From Chthoniobacterales bacterium (lineage in GTDB: Bacteria; Verrucomicrobiota; Verrucomicrobiia; Chthoniobacterales; UBA10450): a stretch of 39,493 nucleotides of DNA. This document shows, one piece after another, positions 1 through 8,064 of the stretch (within the stretch, counting starts at the first letter, position 1; each line of letters starts with the position of its first letter). The stretch is taken from assembly GCA_013815325.1 (NCBI GenBank), contig JACDGM010000040.1, positions 1 to 39,493 on the forward strand, given 5' to 3'. The notes beneath the pieces were generated by a model. That model did not search any database. It had not been told where the DNA came from and saw nothing but the letters and a program-made list of their open reading frames with translations. Position numbers and translations under genes: made by a program.

Positions 1-1025
1 ACCGCATGGGCGAGTGGGATGCGCGCTTCCGGCGTCCCGAGAAACTCGACCGCGTGCTGCGTCGCGATCGCCAGCGGCAATGCTTCCGCATCCGCCAGGC
101 CGATGTCTTCGCTCGCGAAAATAACAATCCGCCGCGCGATGAAGCGAAAATCCTCACCGGCATGAAGCATTTTCGCGAGCCAGTAGATCGCGCCTTTCTC
201 GTCTGAGGCGCGCATGCTCTTGATGAAAGCGCTGATCGTGTCGTAATGCGCGTCGCCCGCGCGATCGTAAACGACGGCTTTTGTCTGGATGCTTTCCTCC
301 GCCACCTGAAGGGTGAAATGGATCGTTGTCTTATCGTTAGCCGGTGTCGTTAGGACGCCGATCTCGAGAGCGTTCAAACATTTGCGCGCGTCGCCATCGC
401 TCAGCTTCGCGAGGTGTCGTTTCGCCTCCGCATCAATCTTCACCCGATATTTCCCGAGCCCGCGTTCTTCATCGGCGAGGGCGCGATCAATCAGCCCTTC
501 GAGTTCGTCCACCCCTAACGACTCCAACTGAAAGACCTGCGAGCGCGAAACGAGGGCGCTGTTGACATAGAAGAAGGGATTGTAAGTCGTCGCTCCAATC
601 AGGCGCAGATTGCCGCTCTCGACATCGGGGAGGAGAATGTCCTGCTGCCCTTTGTTAAAATGGTGAATCTCGTCCACGAACAAGATCGTCCTTTGACCCG
701 AGGTGCGCCGGCGATTCGCAGCCGCCGCCACAACCTTGCGCATTTCTGCAACGTTGCTTTCTACGCCGCTTAGTTTTTCGAACTTCGATTCCGTCATGGC
801 CGCGATGATTTGCGCCAGCGTCGTCTTGCCCGTCCCCGGTGGTCCCGAAAGAATTACGGAAGGCAGGCGGTCGGCCTCGATCGCGCGCCGGAGGAGTTTG
901 CCCCGCGCGAGAATGTGCTTTTGCCCAACGAACTCCTCGAGCGAGCGCGGCCGCATCCGGCTGGCGAGGGGCGCTGCGGCGTCGGCGGGCGCTTCCGTCT
1001 CCGCTCCGTTAAAGAGGTCGTCCAC
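1..1025 (-). CDS. rarA: Replication-associated recombination protein RarA (MgsA), 3' end outside window
   Basis: AAA+ ATPase of the RarA/MgsA/WRNIP1 family, which acts at stalled replication forks and is related to clamp-loader subunits. Translating the minus strand gives an N-terminal stretch ending in RMRPRSLEEFVGQKHIL, then Walker A (GPPGTGKTT, complement of about 830-856), Walker B (LFVDEIHHF, complement of about 670-690) and the sensor region GATTYNPFF. The C-terminal part reads IVIFASEDIGLADAEAL, typical of the family. The start is a GTG at 1025, giving VDDLFNGAE before the conserved RMRP; an ATG at 956 would remove the family's usual N-terminal residues. The reading frame is still open at base 1, so the C-terminus is missing. 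It is divergent from the Uma2 gene with only about 75 bases between them. Two CGTTAGG-core motifs (348, 514) lie inside it. Confidence 0.93.
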   Translation of the reverse strand, partial: MDDLFNGAETEAPADAAAPLASRMRPRSLEEFVGQKHILARGKLLRRAIEADRLPSVILSGPPGTGKTTLAQIIAAMTESKFEKLSGVESNVAEMRKVVAAAANRRRTSGQRTILFVDEIHHFNKGQQDILLPDVESGNLRLIGATTYNPFFYVNSALVSRSQVFQLESLGVDELEGLIDRALADEERGLGKYRVKIDAEAKRHLAKLSDGDARKCLNALEIGVLTTPANDKTTIHFTLQVAEESIQTKAVVYDRAGDAHYDTISAFIKSMRASDEKGAIYWLAKMLHAGEDFRFIARRIVIFASEDIGLADAEALPLAIATQHAVEFLGTPEARIPLAHA

Positions 1026-1098
1026 GCGCTAGATTAACGGCGGCCGTTTGGTTTGTCAGCCGCTTGACCGCGGCAACGCGCGCCCTCATTCTCCGAGT

Positions 1099-1653
1099 AT
1101 GCAAACGGCTGAAGCTGCCCGAAGCACGATCGCCGACTACATGCAGTTGCCGGACGACGGTCCGCGCTACGAACTGATCGAAGGAGAACTGCTCATGGCG
1201 CCCGCCCCAAATCTTTTTCACCAGAGAATCGCTTTCAATCTAACGCTCATTCTCGGCAATTATGTTGAGAAGAAGCGGATCGGTAAACTCTTCTTCGCGC
1301 CCTTTGACGTCATCTTCGACGAGCACAACGTTCTGCAGCCCGACATTATTTTCTTCTCTAACGCTCGCGCTTCCGCCCTTACGAAGGCCGGCGCCTCGGG
1401 CGCGCCCGACCTCGCGATCGAGATCCTGTCGTTAGGCGCGGAAAAGCGAGACCGCGTACTGAAGCGAAAGGTTTTTGCGCGCAGCGGGGTGGAAGAACTT
1501 TGGCTCGTTCAACCTGTTAAACAGCGCATCGAAATCTACCGGCTGCGCGAGAATCCCGAGCAGCCGCTTCAGTCGCTCCGCGCTGGCGAAAAGTTTCAAT
1601 CGCCGCTCTTCCCCGGCCTAACGATCGCTCTGACGGACGTTTTTGCCGACTGA
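1099..1653 (+). CDS. Uma2 family (DUF820) endonuclease-like protein
   Basis: A 184-residue protein of the Uma2/DUF820 family, a PD-(D/E)xK-fold group that is abundant in cyanobacteria and soil bacteria and usually has no known substrate. Recognisable pieces are YELIEGELLMAPAPN near residue 25, LQPDIIFF in the middle, then APDLAIEILS and the final GVEELWLVQP block; the acidic residues and Lys of these blocks form the expected nuclease core. The ATG at 1099 is preferred to an upstream TTG at 1048 because homologues begin close to the STIADYMQLPDDGPRYEL stretch. It stands 16 bases before the UspA gene and may be co-transcribed with it. The role is unknown. Two motif copies (1430, 1617) are read in frame as Ser-Leu-Gly and Leu-Thr. 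Confidence 0.85.
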   Translation: MQTAEAARSTIADYMQLPDDGPRYELIEGELLMAPAPNLFHQRIAFNLTLILGNYVEKKRIGKLFFAPFDVIFDEHNVLQPDIIFFSNARASALTKAGASGAPDLAIEILSLGAEKRDRVLKRKVFARSGVEELWLVQPVKQRIEIYRLRENPEQPLQSLRAGEKFQSPLFPGLTIALTDVFAD

Positions 1654-1669
1654 ATCGGCCTTCCGGTCA

Positions 1670-2173
1670 ATGAAACGAATCCTTGTCCCGGTCGATTTTT
1701 CTCCCGCGATGGAGGGGGTGCTCGCGCTGGCCTGCCAGATGGCGCGCGCCTTCGACGCCGAGCTGCATCTCTTGCACGTGCGCGAGATCGCGGCGGTGCC
1801 GGTTTTTCCGGCGGCGACCATCGGCTATCCAGGAATAGGTATGCCGGAAATGGGCATGGCCGGCGGAATCTCGATGGTCCCGCCCGGCTTTGTCTCCGAG
1901 CAAGTGCCTAACGAAAAGCAAAAGAGCCCACTCGAGGCGCTCGCGCAGGACCTAACGCGGCAGGGAATCCGAGCGTCCGCGCATGAGTGTGACGGAACCG
2001 TGGTGGAGGAAATTCTGAAAACAGCCGGCGACATTTCCGCCAACCTCATTGTCATGGGATCGCATGGTCATGGCTCGGTCTACAACCTGCTTGTTGGGAG
2101 TGTTACTGAAGGCATTCTCAAAGCGTGTCGGCGCCCAATCCTGCTCGTCCCGGCCCCCGCCGCGGCGAAATAG
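1670..2173 (+). CDS. Universal stress protein, UspA family
   Basis: A 167-residue single-domain cytoplasmic Usp protein. It opens with MKRILVPVDFSP, and the C-terminal nucleotide-binding signature G-x2-G-x9-G-S is intact (G130, G133, G143, S144), so it is probably an ATP-binding member. The central segment, residues 44-75, is an unusual Gly/Met/Pro-rich insertion (IGYPGIGMPEMGMAGG) between the first and second halves of the fold. The ATG at 1670 matches the start of the domain; the reading frame is open further upstream but carries no family sequence. It follows the Uma2 gene closely. The DUF1460 gene starts 49 bases downstream. Confidence 0.9.
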   Translation: MKRILVPVDFSPAMEGVLALACQMARAFDAELHLLHVREIAAVPVFPAATIGYPGIGMPEMGMAGGISMVPPGFVSEQVPNEKQKSPLEALAQDLTRQGIRASAHECDGTVVEEILKTAGDISANLIVMGSHGHGSVYNLLVGSVTEGILKACRRPILLVPAPAAAK

Positions 2174-2222
2174 CGGCCGCGCGCCTTGCGCCCCGCGGCT
2201 TTCTTTCGAAAGGTTTCCCGGC

Positions 2223-3116
2223 ATGCGCGCTCGCAGGATTTTCTTCAGCCTTTTCCTTTTCTTCGCCGCGCCGTTTTGCCTAACGAATGCAGCAAGCCTG
2301 CCTTTCGATACGGTCTTCCGCGGTCGCGGGACCTTTGATCGGCTGGTCGAGCAGGCGAAGGCGAATAATTGGCGGGCGCTTCCCATCGGCGAGCGCACCG
2401 CCGCGGTTGGGCACGCGCTTCTCGGGACGCGCTACAAATCTTTCACACTAGAAATCGATGACCGGGTCGAGGCCGCCTCGGTGAATTTCAACGGCTTGGA
2501 TTGCTGGACGTTTTTCGAGGTCTCGCTTGGATTCGCGCGCATGCTCAACGAACTGGAGGTGGCCTGGACGCCGGCCACGCTTCTCCATTACGTCGAGCTT
2601 GATCGATACCGCGGCGGCGTCTGCACCGGCGAGTATCTTTCGCGGCTGCATTATTTGGAAGACTGGCTGGCGGATAACGATCGGCGCCGGCTGGTCGATG
2701 ATCTCACGCGCAAACTCGGCGGCGTGCGCGTGAATCATGCGGCGCGGGAGATGACGTTAGGCTGGCGGCATTATCGCTATCTTAAAGCCGACCCGTCGCT
2801 GCTCGCTCCGCTTGGCCGGATGGAAACGAACGTAAGCAGCCGGCCGCTCTACCAAATCCCCAAAAACCGCGTTGCCGGAATCGAATCGGAGCTGAAAAGC
2901 GGCGACATTATCGGCATCGTTTCGCGCGATCGGCCGGGTCTTTATTCCACCTCTCATGTCGGCCTCGCCTACCGGACGAACGACGGCGTTTTGCATTTCA
3001 TGCACGCCTCCTCGCCGCATAACTATGGCAAGGTCGTGGTCGACGCGCGGCTCTCGAGTTACCTCGCGCACTATGGGTCTGACACGGGCATTCTCGTCGC
3101 GCGGCCGCTCCGTTGA
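2223..3116 (+). CDS. Secreted DUF1460 protein (N-acetylmuramoyl-L-alanine amidase-like)
   Basis: A 297-residue protein with a clear N-terminal signal peptide (MRARRIFFSLFLFFAAPFCLTNA), so it is periplasmic or exported. The rest matches the DUF1460 family, which has an NlpC/P60-like papain fold and is thought to cleave the L-Ala amide of peptidoglycan. The likely nucleophile is C94 in the NGLDCWTFFE block, and the likely His is H245 in TSHVGLAY, followed by the HFMHASS block. I chose the ATG at 2223 because it begins the signal peptide; the frame runs upstream into the UspA gene and is not family sequence there. No lipobox is visible. Substrate specificity is inferred from the family only. Confidence 0.86.
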   Translation: MRARRIFFSLFLFFAAPFCLTNAASLPFDTVFRGRGTFDRLVEQAKANNWRALPIGERTAAVGHALLGTRYKSFTLEIDDRVEAASVNFNGLDCWTFFEVSLGFARMLNELEVAWTPATLLHYVELDRYRGGVCTGEYLSRLHYLEDWLADNDRRRLVDDLTRKLGGVRVNHAAREMTLGWRHYRYLKADPSLLAPLGRMETNVSSRPLYQIPKNRVAGIESELKSGDIIGIVSRDRPGLYSTSHVGLAYRTNDGVLHFMHASSPHNYGKVVVDARLSSYLAHYGSDTGILVARPLR

Positions 3117-3120
3117 TGCG

Positions 3121-3298
3121 ACGTTAGAAAGTCCGGCCGTTGCTTCGCATCCGTTACGGCGCTCTACAGAAACGCGCCTGTGCGTTGCGAGGATGACGTC
3201 TTCCCCGCCTGTCAACGAGGCGCCTAGAATCGCGTAGTTCCCTAACGATTTTCGCCAGCCGCTCGCATGCGATTATTGGTCCCCGCCCGGCCCGATGA
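3121..3298. other. Gene-free spacer with weak repeat-like sequence
   Basis: No credible gene or terminator is seen here. The stretch contains short GC-rich words such as GCGAGGATGACG that recur near other repeats of the window, and one motif copy at 3241. Confidence 0.4.
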
Positions 3299-3505
3299 AG
3301 AAATCCCTCTGCCGGCGCGAAGAATATCTATCGCAAGCAGGCCGACGAGGACGATGGCAAAGACGCGATCACCTGGACCAATCGCGTTCAACTGGCGGCC
3401 ATAGTGGAGCAACTGCCTGAGGCCGAAGCGCGCAGAGCCGTGACGAAAATTTTCCGCAGCCATGAGCGCGCGCCAGGCAAGCCCGGCCTCGTTTCATTCC
3501 ACTGA
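3299..3505 (+). pseudogene. Possible remnant of a small gene
   Basis: An open frame of about 68 codons between an in-frame TGA (3296-3298) and the TGA at 3503-3505 has protein-like composition, with segments such as AKNIYRKQADEDDGKDA and VQLAAIVEQLPEAEARRAV. It has no ATG and no obvious start, so it is either a degraded gene or one that has lost its 5' end by frameshift. I do not recognise a family. It ends just before a small hairpin repeat and the polymerase gene. Confidence 0.3.
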
Positions 3506-3508
3506 CGA

Positions 3509-3534
3509 TGGGTGAGACACCGGCGCTACATCGC
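3509..3534. repeat. Short hairpin repeat, GGTGAGACACC type
   Basis: The sequence GGTGAGACACCGGCGCTACA closely matches GGTGAAGACACCCGCGCTAC at 9853. Both are small stem-loops followed by the same tail (GCGCTACATC), which indicates a dispersed repeat family rather than chance. Confidence 0.55.
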
Positions 3535-3581
3535 GCCTGGGCCGCTCGGAATGACAACGAAGCTGTGCCATCGTTCCGGCG

Positions 3582-5831
3582 ATGGCTTTTGAGGATAATC
3601 AACTGCTCTTCGGCGCCGATCCGACGCCGCGTATCGTGGCGATCGAGATGGGTGACACCGGCACGGTGCGCGTCTATCGACGCGAAAAGGATGGCTCGAC
3701 AGATTGCGACATTGCAGCGATCCATCCGTTTCTCTGGGCGGATGGCGACGTGGCCGATCTTGGCCTAACGAACGCCGAAAAACTGGCCGGCGACTCGAAG
3801 TATAATTGGCTGGTCACAACCGGCAGTTGGAAGGAGCTGATCGCGCTGCGCAATGGGCTGAAGAAAGCCGGCCGCAATTTTTTCGCCTTAAGTGATCCGG
3901 TGCAGCACTACCTCACCCACAGCGGGCGTACGCTCTTCAAGCAACTGCCGTTTGAAGAATTGAAGCGGATGCAGGTCGAGGTGCTCTCCTTTGCCGGCGG
4001 CGATCTCGACGCTTCCGCTGATGATCATCTTACCAGCATTGCCGTTTCCGACAGCACCGGTTGGGAGGAGCTCATTGTGGTCGATGCAACGAATATCGCC
4101 GAGTCCGAGCACGCGGTGATCAAGCGCCTAACGAGCCTGATTAAGGAGCGCGACCCGGACGTGATCGAGGGGCACAACCTCTTCAAGTTCGACCTGCCGT
4201 TCCTCGTCGCCCGCGCCCGCAAAGCGAAGACGAAACTCGATTGGGGACGGAGCGGCGGGTTTCTGCGTTCGCGGCCGTCGCGCCTTCAGATCGCGGAGAA
4301 GACGATCGATTACCCGAAGTTCACCGTCGATGGCCGCCATTTCGTGGACACTTTCCTCCTCGCGCAATTCTACGATGTCGGGATGCGCACGCTCTCCGGG
4401 TTCGAGCGGAGCGATGTCGCGCAACATTTTGGCCTAACGATCGCAGCCGAGGTCTCGCAGTTATCCGGCAAGGAATTACAGCGCGCCTGGCAGGAGGATG
4501 CGGAGCGCTATCGCGAGCGCGCCCTTTGCGCGGTGCGCGAGACGCGGGCCGTCGCCGATCTCCTGAGCCCGAGCTACTTCATGCAGGCGCAGATTTTCCC
4601 CTACAACTACCAGGACGTAATCGTGCGCGGCAACGCCACCCGCATCAACGCCCTCTTCCTGCGCGAGTATTTCCGGCAACGCCACGGAATCCCGGAAATG
4701 CCGCTGGTGAGCGCATTCGAAGGCGGTTACACCGACATTTTTTTCACCGGCGTCGCGCGCAACGTCTGGCATTGCGACGTCGCCTCGCTTTATCCGTCGA
4801 TCATGCTGCAGTTCGATTGCTTCCCAGTAAACGATCAGCTCCACATTTTTCGCCACCTCCTCACCGACCTGCGCACCTTCCGGCTGCAGGCGAAGTCGGA
4901 CATGCGCGATGCGCGGGCCGCGGCGCAGCGGCGCTACTTCCACGCGCTGCAAAACACTTTCAAAATTCTGATCAACAGCTTCTACGGCTATCTCGGTTTC
5001 GCGCAGGGGAACTTTGCGGATTTCGAAGCGGCCGCGCGCGTCACCCAGATCGGTCGCGACCTGCTCAAAAAAATGATCGCGTGGCTGAAAGCGCAGGGCG
5101 CGCAGGTTATCGAAGTAGACACCGACGGCATCTACTTCGTCCCGCCCAAGGTAGCGCAAGCTTCCAGCTTGCCGCCTAAAGGAAACCAGCAAGATCCAGG
5201 GTCTACCATCGACGCTCTGCGGACTGGCCTCGCGAAGGAACTCCCACAAGGCATCGAAGTTGAGTTCGACGAGCATTTCGAAGCCATGTTCAGCTACAAG
5301 GCGAAGAACTACGCGCTCCTCGACAAGGAAGGTGAAGTCACGCTCAAAGGCGGTGCGCTCAAATCCCGCGGACTCGAAAAGTTCCAGCGCGTTTTCCTCG
5401 AGCAAATGATCAAGCTCCTCATGGAGGAAAAGCCGGAATCGATCAGCGGTTTGCGCGAGGAGTTCGAAGGAAAGATTCGCAATCGCGAATGGCCGATCGC
5501 GATGCTCATGAAAACGGACACGCTCCAGGATTCGCTCGAAAAGTATCGGCAGAAAATTGCCGGCTCCGCCCGCAACCGGGCCGCCGCCTACGAGCTCGCC
5601 CTAACGAGCGGCCGCAACTACCGCCCGGGCGATCAGATCAGCTACTACATCACGGGCACGACGAAGAAAGTCTCCGCCTACGAGAACGCGAAGCTGGTCA
5701 CAGACTTCGATCCCGACGCGCGCGACGAAAACACCGACTACTACATCGCCAAGCTCGACGAGCTCGTTAAAAAATTCAGCGGCAGCAGAGCCGAAGCGCC
5801 CTCCGCAAAGCAGGAGAGTCTGGCCCTCTGA
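3582..5831 (+). CDS. Family-B DNA polymerase with degenerate exonuclease motifs
   Basis: A 749-residue family-B (Pol II-type) DNA polymerase, close in length to E. coli PolB (783). Polymerase motifs are intact: motif A DVASLYPSI at 399-407, motif B KILINSFYG at 461-469, motif C VDTDG at 512-516, and a thumb-side SYKAKNYALL block. In the proofreading domain only Exo II (IEGHNLFKFD, 195-204) looks normal. Where Exo I should read DIE the sequence is QVEVLSF (131-137), and the Asp of Exo III is absent (ALCAVRET, 314-321). It probably polymerises without efficient proofreading, for example in damage tolerance, but that is inference. Just after motif C a Gln/Ser/Pro-rich loop (525-540) is encoded by a palindromic repeat. 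The ATG at 3582 is the first plausible start. Four motif copies lie inside. Confidence 0.92.
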   Translation: MAFEDNQLLFGADPTPRIVAIEMGDTGTVRVYRREKDGSTDCDIAAIHPFLWADGDVADLGLTNAEKLAGDSKYNWLVTTGSWKELIALRNGLKKAGRNFFALSDPVQHYLTHSGRTLFKQLPFEELKRMQVEVLSFAGGDLDASADDHLTSIAVSDSTGWEELIVVDATNIAESEHAVIKRLTSLIKERDPDVIEGHNLFKFDLPFLVARARKAKTKLDWGRSGGFLRSRPSRLQIAEKTIDYPKFTVDGRHFVDTFLLAQFYDVGMRTLSGFERSDVAQHFGLTIAAEVSQLSGKELQRAWQEDAERYRERALCAVRETRAVADLLSPSYFMQAQIFPYNYQDVIVRGNATRINALFLREYFRQRHGIPEMPLVSAFEGGYTDIFFTGVARNVWHCDVASLYPSIMLQFDCFPVNDQLHIFRHLLTDLRTFRLQAKSDMRDARAAAQRRYFHALQNTFKILINSFYGYLGFAQGNFADFEAAARVTQIGRDLLKKMIAWLKAQGAQVIEVDTDGIYFVPPKVAQASSLPPKGNQQDPGSTIDALRTGLAKELPQGIEVEFDEHFEAMFSYKAKNYALLDKEGEVTLKGGALKSRGLEKFQRVFLEQMIKLLMEEKPESISGLREEFEGKIRNREWPIAMLMKTDTLQDSLEKYRQKIAGSARNRAAAYELALTSGRNYRPGDQISYYITGTTKKVSAYENAKLVTDFDPDARDENTDYYIAKLDELVKKFSGSRAEAPSAKQESLAL
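5156..5172. repeat. Palindromic repeat inside the polymerase gene
   Basis: A perfect inverted repeat GCAAGCT-TCC-AGCTTGC with 7-bp arms and a 3-base loop. Read in frame it gives Gln-Ala-Ser-Ser-Leu. It sits in a non-conserved loop directly after catalytic motif C, as expected for a small mobile palindrome tolerated in a coding region. Confidence 0.6.
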
Positions 5832-6098
5832 TGGAATTGGCAACCATCGCATTTTGGCCCAGCATGCGAGAAACCCGCTGAGCCAGCGGACGCCGCAACC
5901 CGCACGAACTTGAGAGCGCACCGAGATATCGAGACCGAATGCGCCAACAAAACTGGAAAGCTTGCGCCTACCACGGAGCGTGCCCCCCCGCGCTTCGTGG
6001 AGCAAATCATCTACAGGCGACGCAGCGAGCCTTAATCAAGCATCCGCTGCTCGCCAAGTGCGGAGCGGGAGAATGGGTTGATTTCCTCCGGTGGCTCC
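5832..6098. other. Intergenic region without a recognised gene
   Basis: 267 bases between the polymerase stop and the end of the degraded TonB-C gene, which converge. I see no ORF of protein-like composition on either strand and no convincing terminator. Confidence 0.4.
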
Positions 6099-7091
6099 TT
6101 AGCCGCTGGTTATGCCGCCCGCCGTGAGGGGGATGCGGACGGGTTTTCGCTTACCGTCCATAATTGAGGTGATGGGCACTTTGATTTCGCGCGTAGGACC
6201 TGGTTTCACGCGCCAGCGGCGGAAAATGTCGGCGGCATCCGCATCGAACCGAGGTTGGCCCGTGCTCTGGAGGATGGTCACCGCTGTGACTTACCGCGCG
6301 TGTCGGTAGAAAGGCGAGCCAACCCGGGGCTAAGGAGGGAGCGAACGTCCATCTGCTCGGTCGGTCCGGGTTGATAGATGAACAGTGCGGCCTCGGGCCT
6401 GACGGTGACGCTGGGCTCAGGAAGGGGCCTGGGGTCCAGGACGAAGCGTTGCTCGGGCCTTCGCGGAGCTGGCAGGCGACTTCTTTGCGTCTGGCGTTTG
6501 GCTGTTTGATCTCGCAACGCCGCCGGCGATTTGGGCAGATGCGATCGGCCCTCTGGAAGCGGAAGCCGACTTGATTACTGCGCTTCCTGCACTTTGATCG
6601 AGAGAACTTTGACTCAGTACATCGGTCCGCGTGAGAGTCTGCCGGTCATCCGCTGATAAGCCCGCGAAGCGCCGGTAACGAGTTCCTGGGTTGAAAGGCA
6701 TCTCCCGATAGAGATCAGTTAGTTCTTCGGGAACCAATCAAAGGCACCCGCATGGGAAACCGCCTGGAGACGCCAGCTGAAGGGATTATGAGCCTGCCTG
6801 CTGCTCCGCAGAACCACCTCGGAGGAATTGAGCGCCCACGCTCCCTGCATCTCACTCCAGTTTGAGCCGAAATCACGACGCGAACGCATCATGAATCTCC
6901 CGTCCGAGAAGAGACAGAAAGATCAGATTGGCGTCCTCTCCAACTGCATATTCTCCGGCAAGCGTCTGCCGGGAAGGCGGCGCATCGTTACCAAGCCCGG
7001 AAATAATGGACAGGCCGAAGGTCACCGCAGTGGCCAACGTAACCTGAAGTCTGGGGCACGCTATGAAAAGAAGGCCAGCAGCGCCTTCTCG
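6099..7091 (-). pseudogene. Degraded gene ending in a TonB C-terminal domain
   Basis: Four minus-strand frames each carry protein-like sequence and together look like one gene broken by frameshifts. In order they are: 7091-6873, with a hydrophobic export-signal-like stretch (VTFGLSIISGLGNDAPPS, possible TTG start at 7037); 6892-6719, ending near VSHAGAFDWFPKN; 6737-6417, MVPEELTDLYREMPF and a Ser/Ala-rich linker; 6517-6278, PEAALFIYQPGPTEQ up to STDTRGK. The last piece, to 6099, is GQPRFDADAADIFRRWRV, a clear TonB C-terminal domain. The break near 6291 would be repaired by adding one G, giving a continuous GKVTAVTILQSTG. Proteins of this kind are common in Verrucomicrobiota. The upstream segments are less certain than the TonB-C end. 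No motif copy lies in the whole 5607-7563 stretch. Confidence 0.55.
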
Positions 7092-7179
7092 TCAATCTTA
7101 CGAGGTGAAGAACCACATGCGACGCCGTGCCGGGAATACGTCGTGGAACTCCGACCTCCAAGAGCGGCTCGACCCCCGG

Positions 7180-8064
7180 CTAATCGAGCATCCGTTGCTC
7201 GATCCCGGCGTAGGCATCAATGCGGCGGTCGCGGAGGAAGGGCCAGTGAGTCCTATGTTCGTTAACGCGTTTCCACTCCACGTCGGCGAAGATCGTTTCT
7301 TCGCGATCGACGCTCGCTTTGGCGAGAATCTCGCCGCTCGGCGCGACGATGAAACTTTGTCCCCAAAATTCGATCCCATCACCACCGGCGGGCGCTTCGT
7401 GGCCAACGCGGTTAACCGCTGCGACGAAGCAGCCGTTCGCAATCGCGTGGCTTCGTTGCATCGTTTCCCAGGCGGAATGTTGGGCGTAGCCGTATTTCTC
7501 TTTTTCCGACGGATGCCAACCGATCGCGGTCGGATAAAAGAGAATCTCGGCGCCGCGCAGAGTCGTTAGGCGGGCGGCCTCCGGATACCATTGGTCCCAG
7601 CAAACGCAGACGCCGATGTTGCCATGGCGCGTCGGCCAGTTGCGGAAACCGAGGTCGCCCGGGGCGAAGTAAAACTTCTCGTAATAAGATGGGTCATCGG
7701 GGATGTGCATCTTGCGGTACTTCCCGAGCAGGTTGCCGTCCGGACCGATGATCGCGGCGGTGTTGTGGTAAAGGCCGGCAGCGCGTTTCTCGAAGAGCGA
7801 AGCGATGACGACCGCTCCCATCTCGCGCGCGACTTCGCCTAACGACTGCGTGGTTGGCCCAGGAATCGCCTCGGCCAGCTCGAAGTTCGCGTGGTCTTCC
7901 GATTGACAGAAATATTGCGACCGGAATAGTTCCGGCAGGCAAATGATCTGCGCGTCCTGCTGCCCCGCTTCACGCACCCGCGCGACCGCCTTGGCCAGAT
8001 TGGCCTCGGGCTCGGGGCCGCACTGCATTTGCACGAGCGCGACGCGCGAACTTTCGTTAAGCAT
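7180..8064 (-). CDS. aguB: N-carbamoylputrescine amidase (nitrilase superfamily)
   Basis: A 294-residue cytoplasmic carbon-nitrogen hydrolase. The Glu-Lys-Cys triad is visible: E45 in CLPELF, K118 in KYRKMHIPDD and C155 in CVCWDQWYPE. The QYFCQ and DPSYYEKFYFAPGD segments point to the AguB branch, which converts N-carbamoylputrescine to putrescine, CO2 and ammonia in the agmatine route. The ATG at 8064 overlaps the stop of the upstream cyclophilin gene in a TAATG arrangement, so the two are probably translationally coupled. The usual partner, agmatine deiminase (AguA), is not adjacent; the guanidine hydrolase at 20234 belongs to the same broad superfamily but looks like an arginine dihydrolase. 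Two motif copies (7564, 7838) lie within the gene. Confidence 0.9.
   Translation of the reverse strand: MLNESSRVALVQMQCGPEPEANLAKAVARVREAGQQDAQIICLPELFRSQYFCQSEDHANFELAEAIPGPTTQSLGEVAREMGAVVIASLFEKRAAGLYHNTAAIIGPDGNLLGKYRKMHIPDDPSYYEKFYFAPGDLGFRNWPTRHGNIGVCVCWDQWYPEAARLTTLRGAEILFYPTAIGWHPSEKEKYGYAQHSAWETMQRSHAIANGCFVAAVNRVGHEAPAGGDGIEFWGQSFIVAPSGEILAKASVDREETIFADVEWKRVNEHRTHWPFLRDRRIDAYAGIEQRMLD

Noticed and set aside
4241..5405. Frames of about 310 codons on both strands inside the polymerase gene
   Set aside because: Polymerase motifs A, B and C are in the other frame; these frames have no domain and Arg-rich composition.
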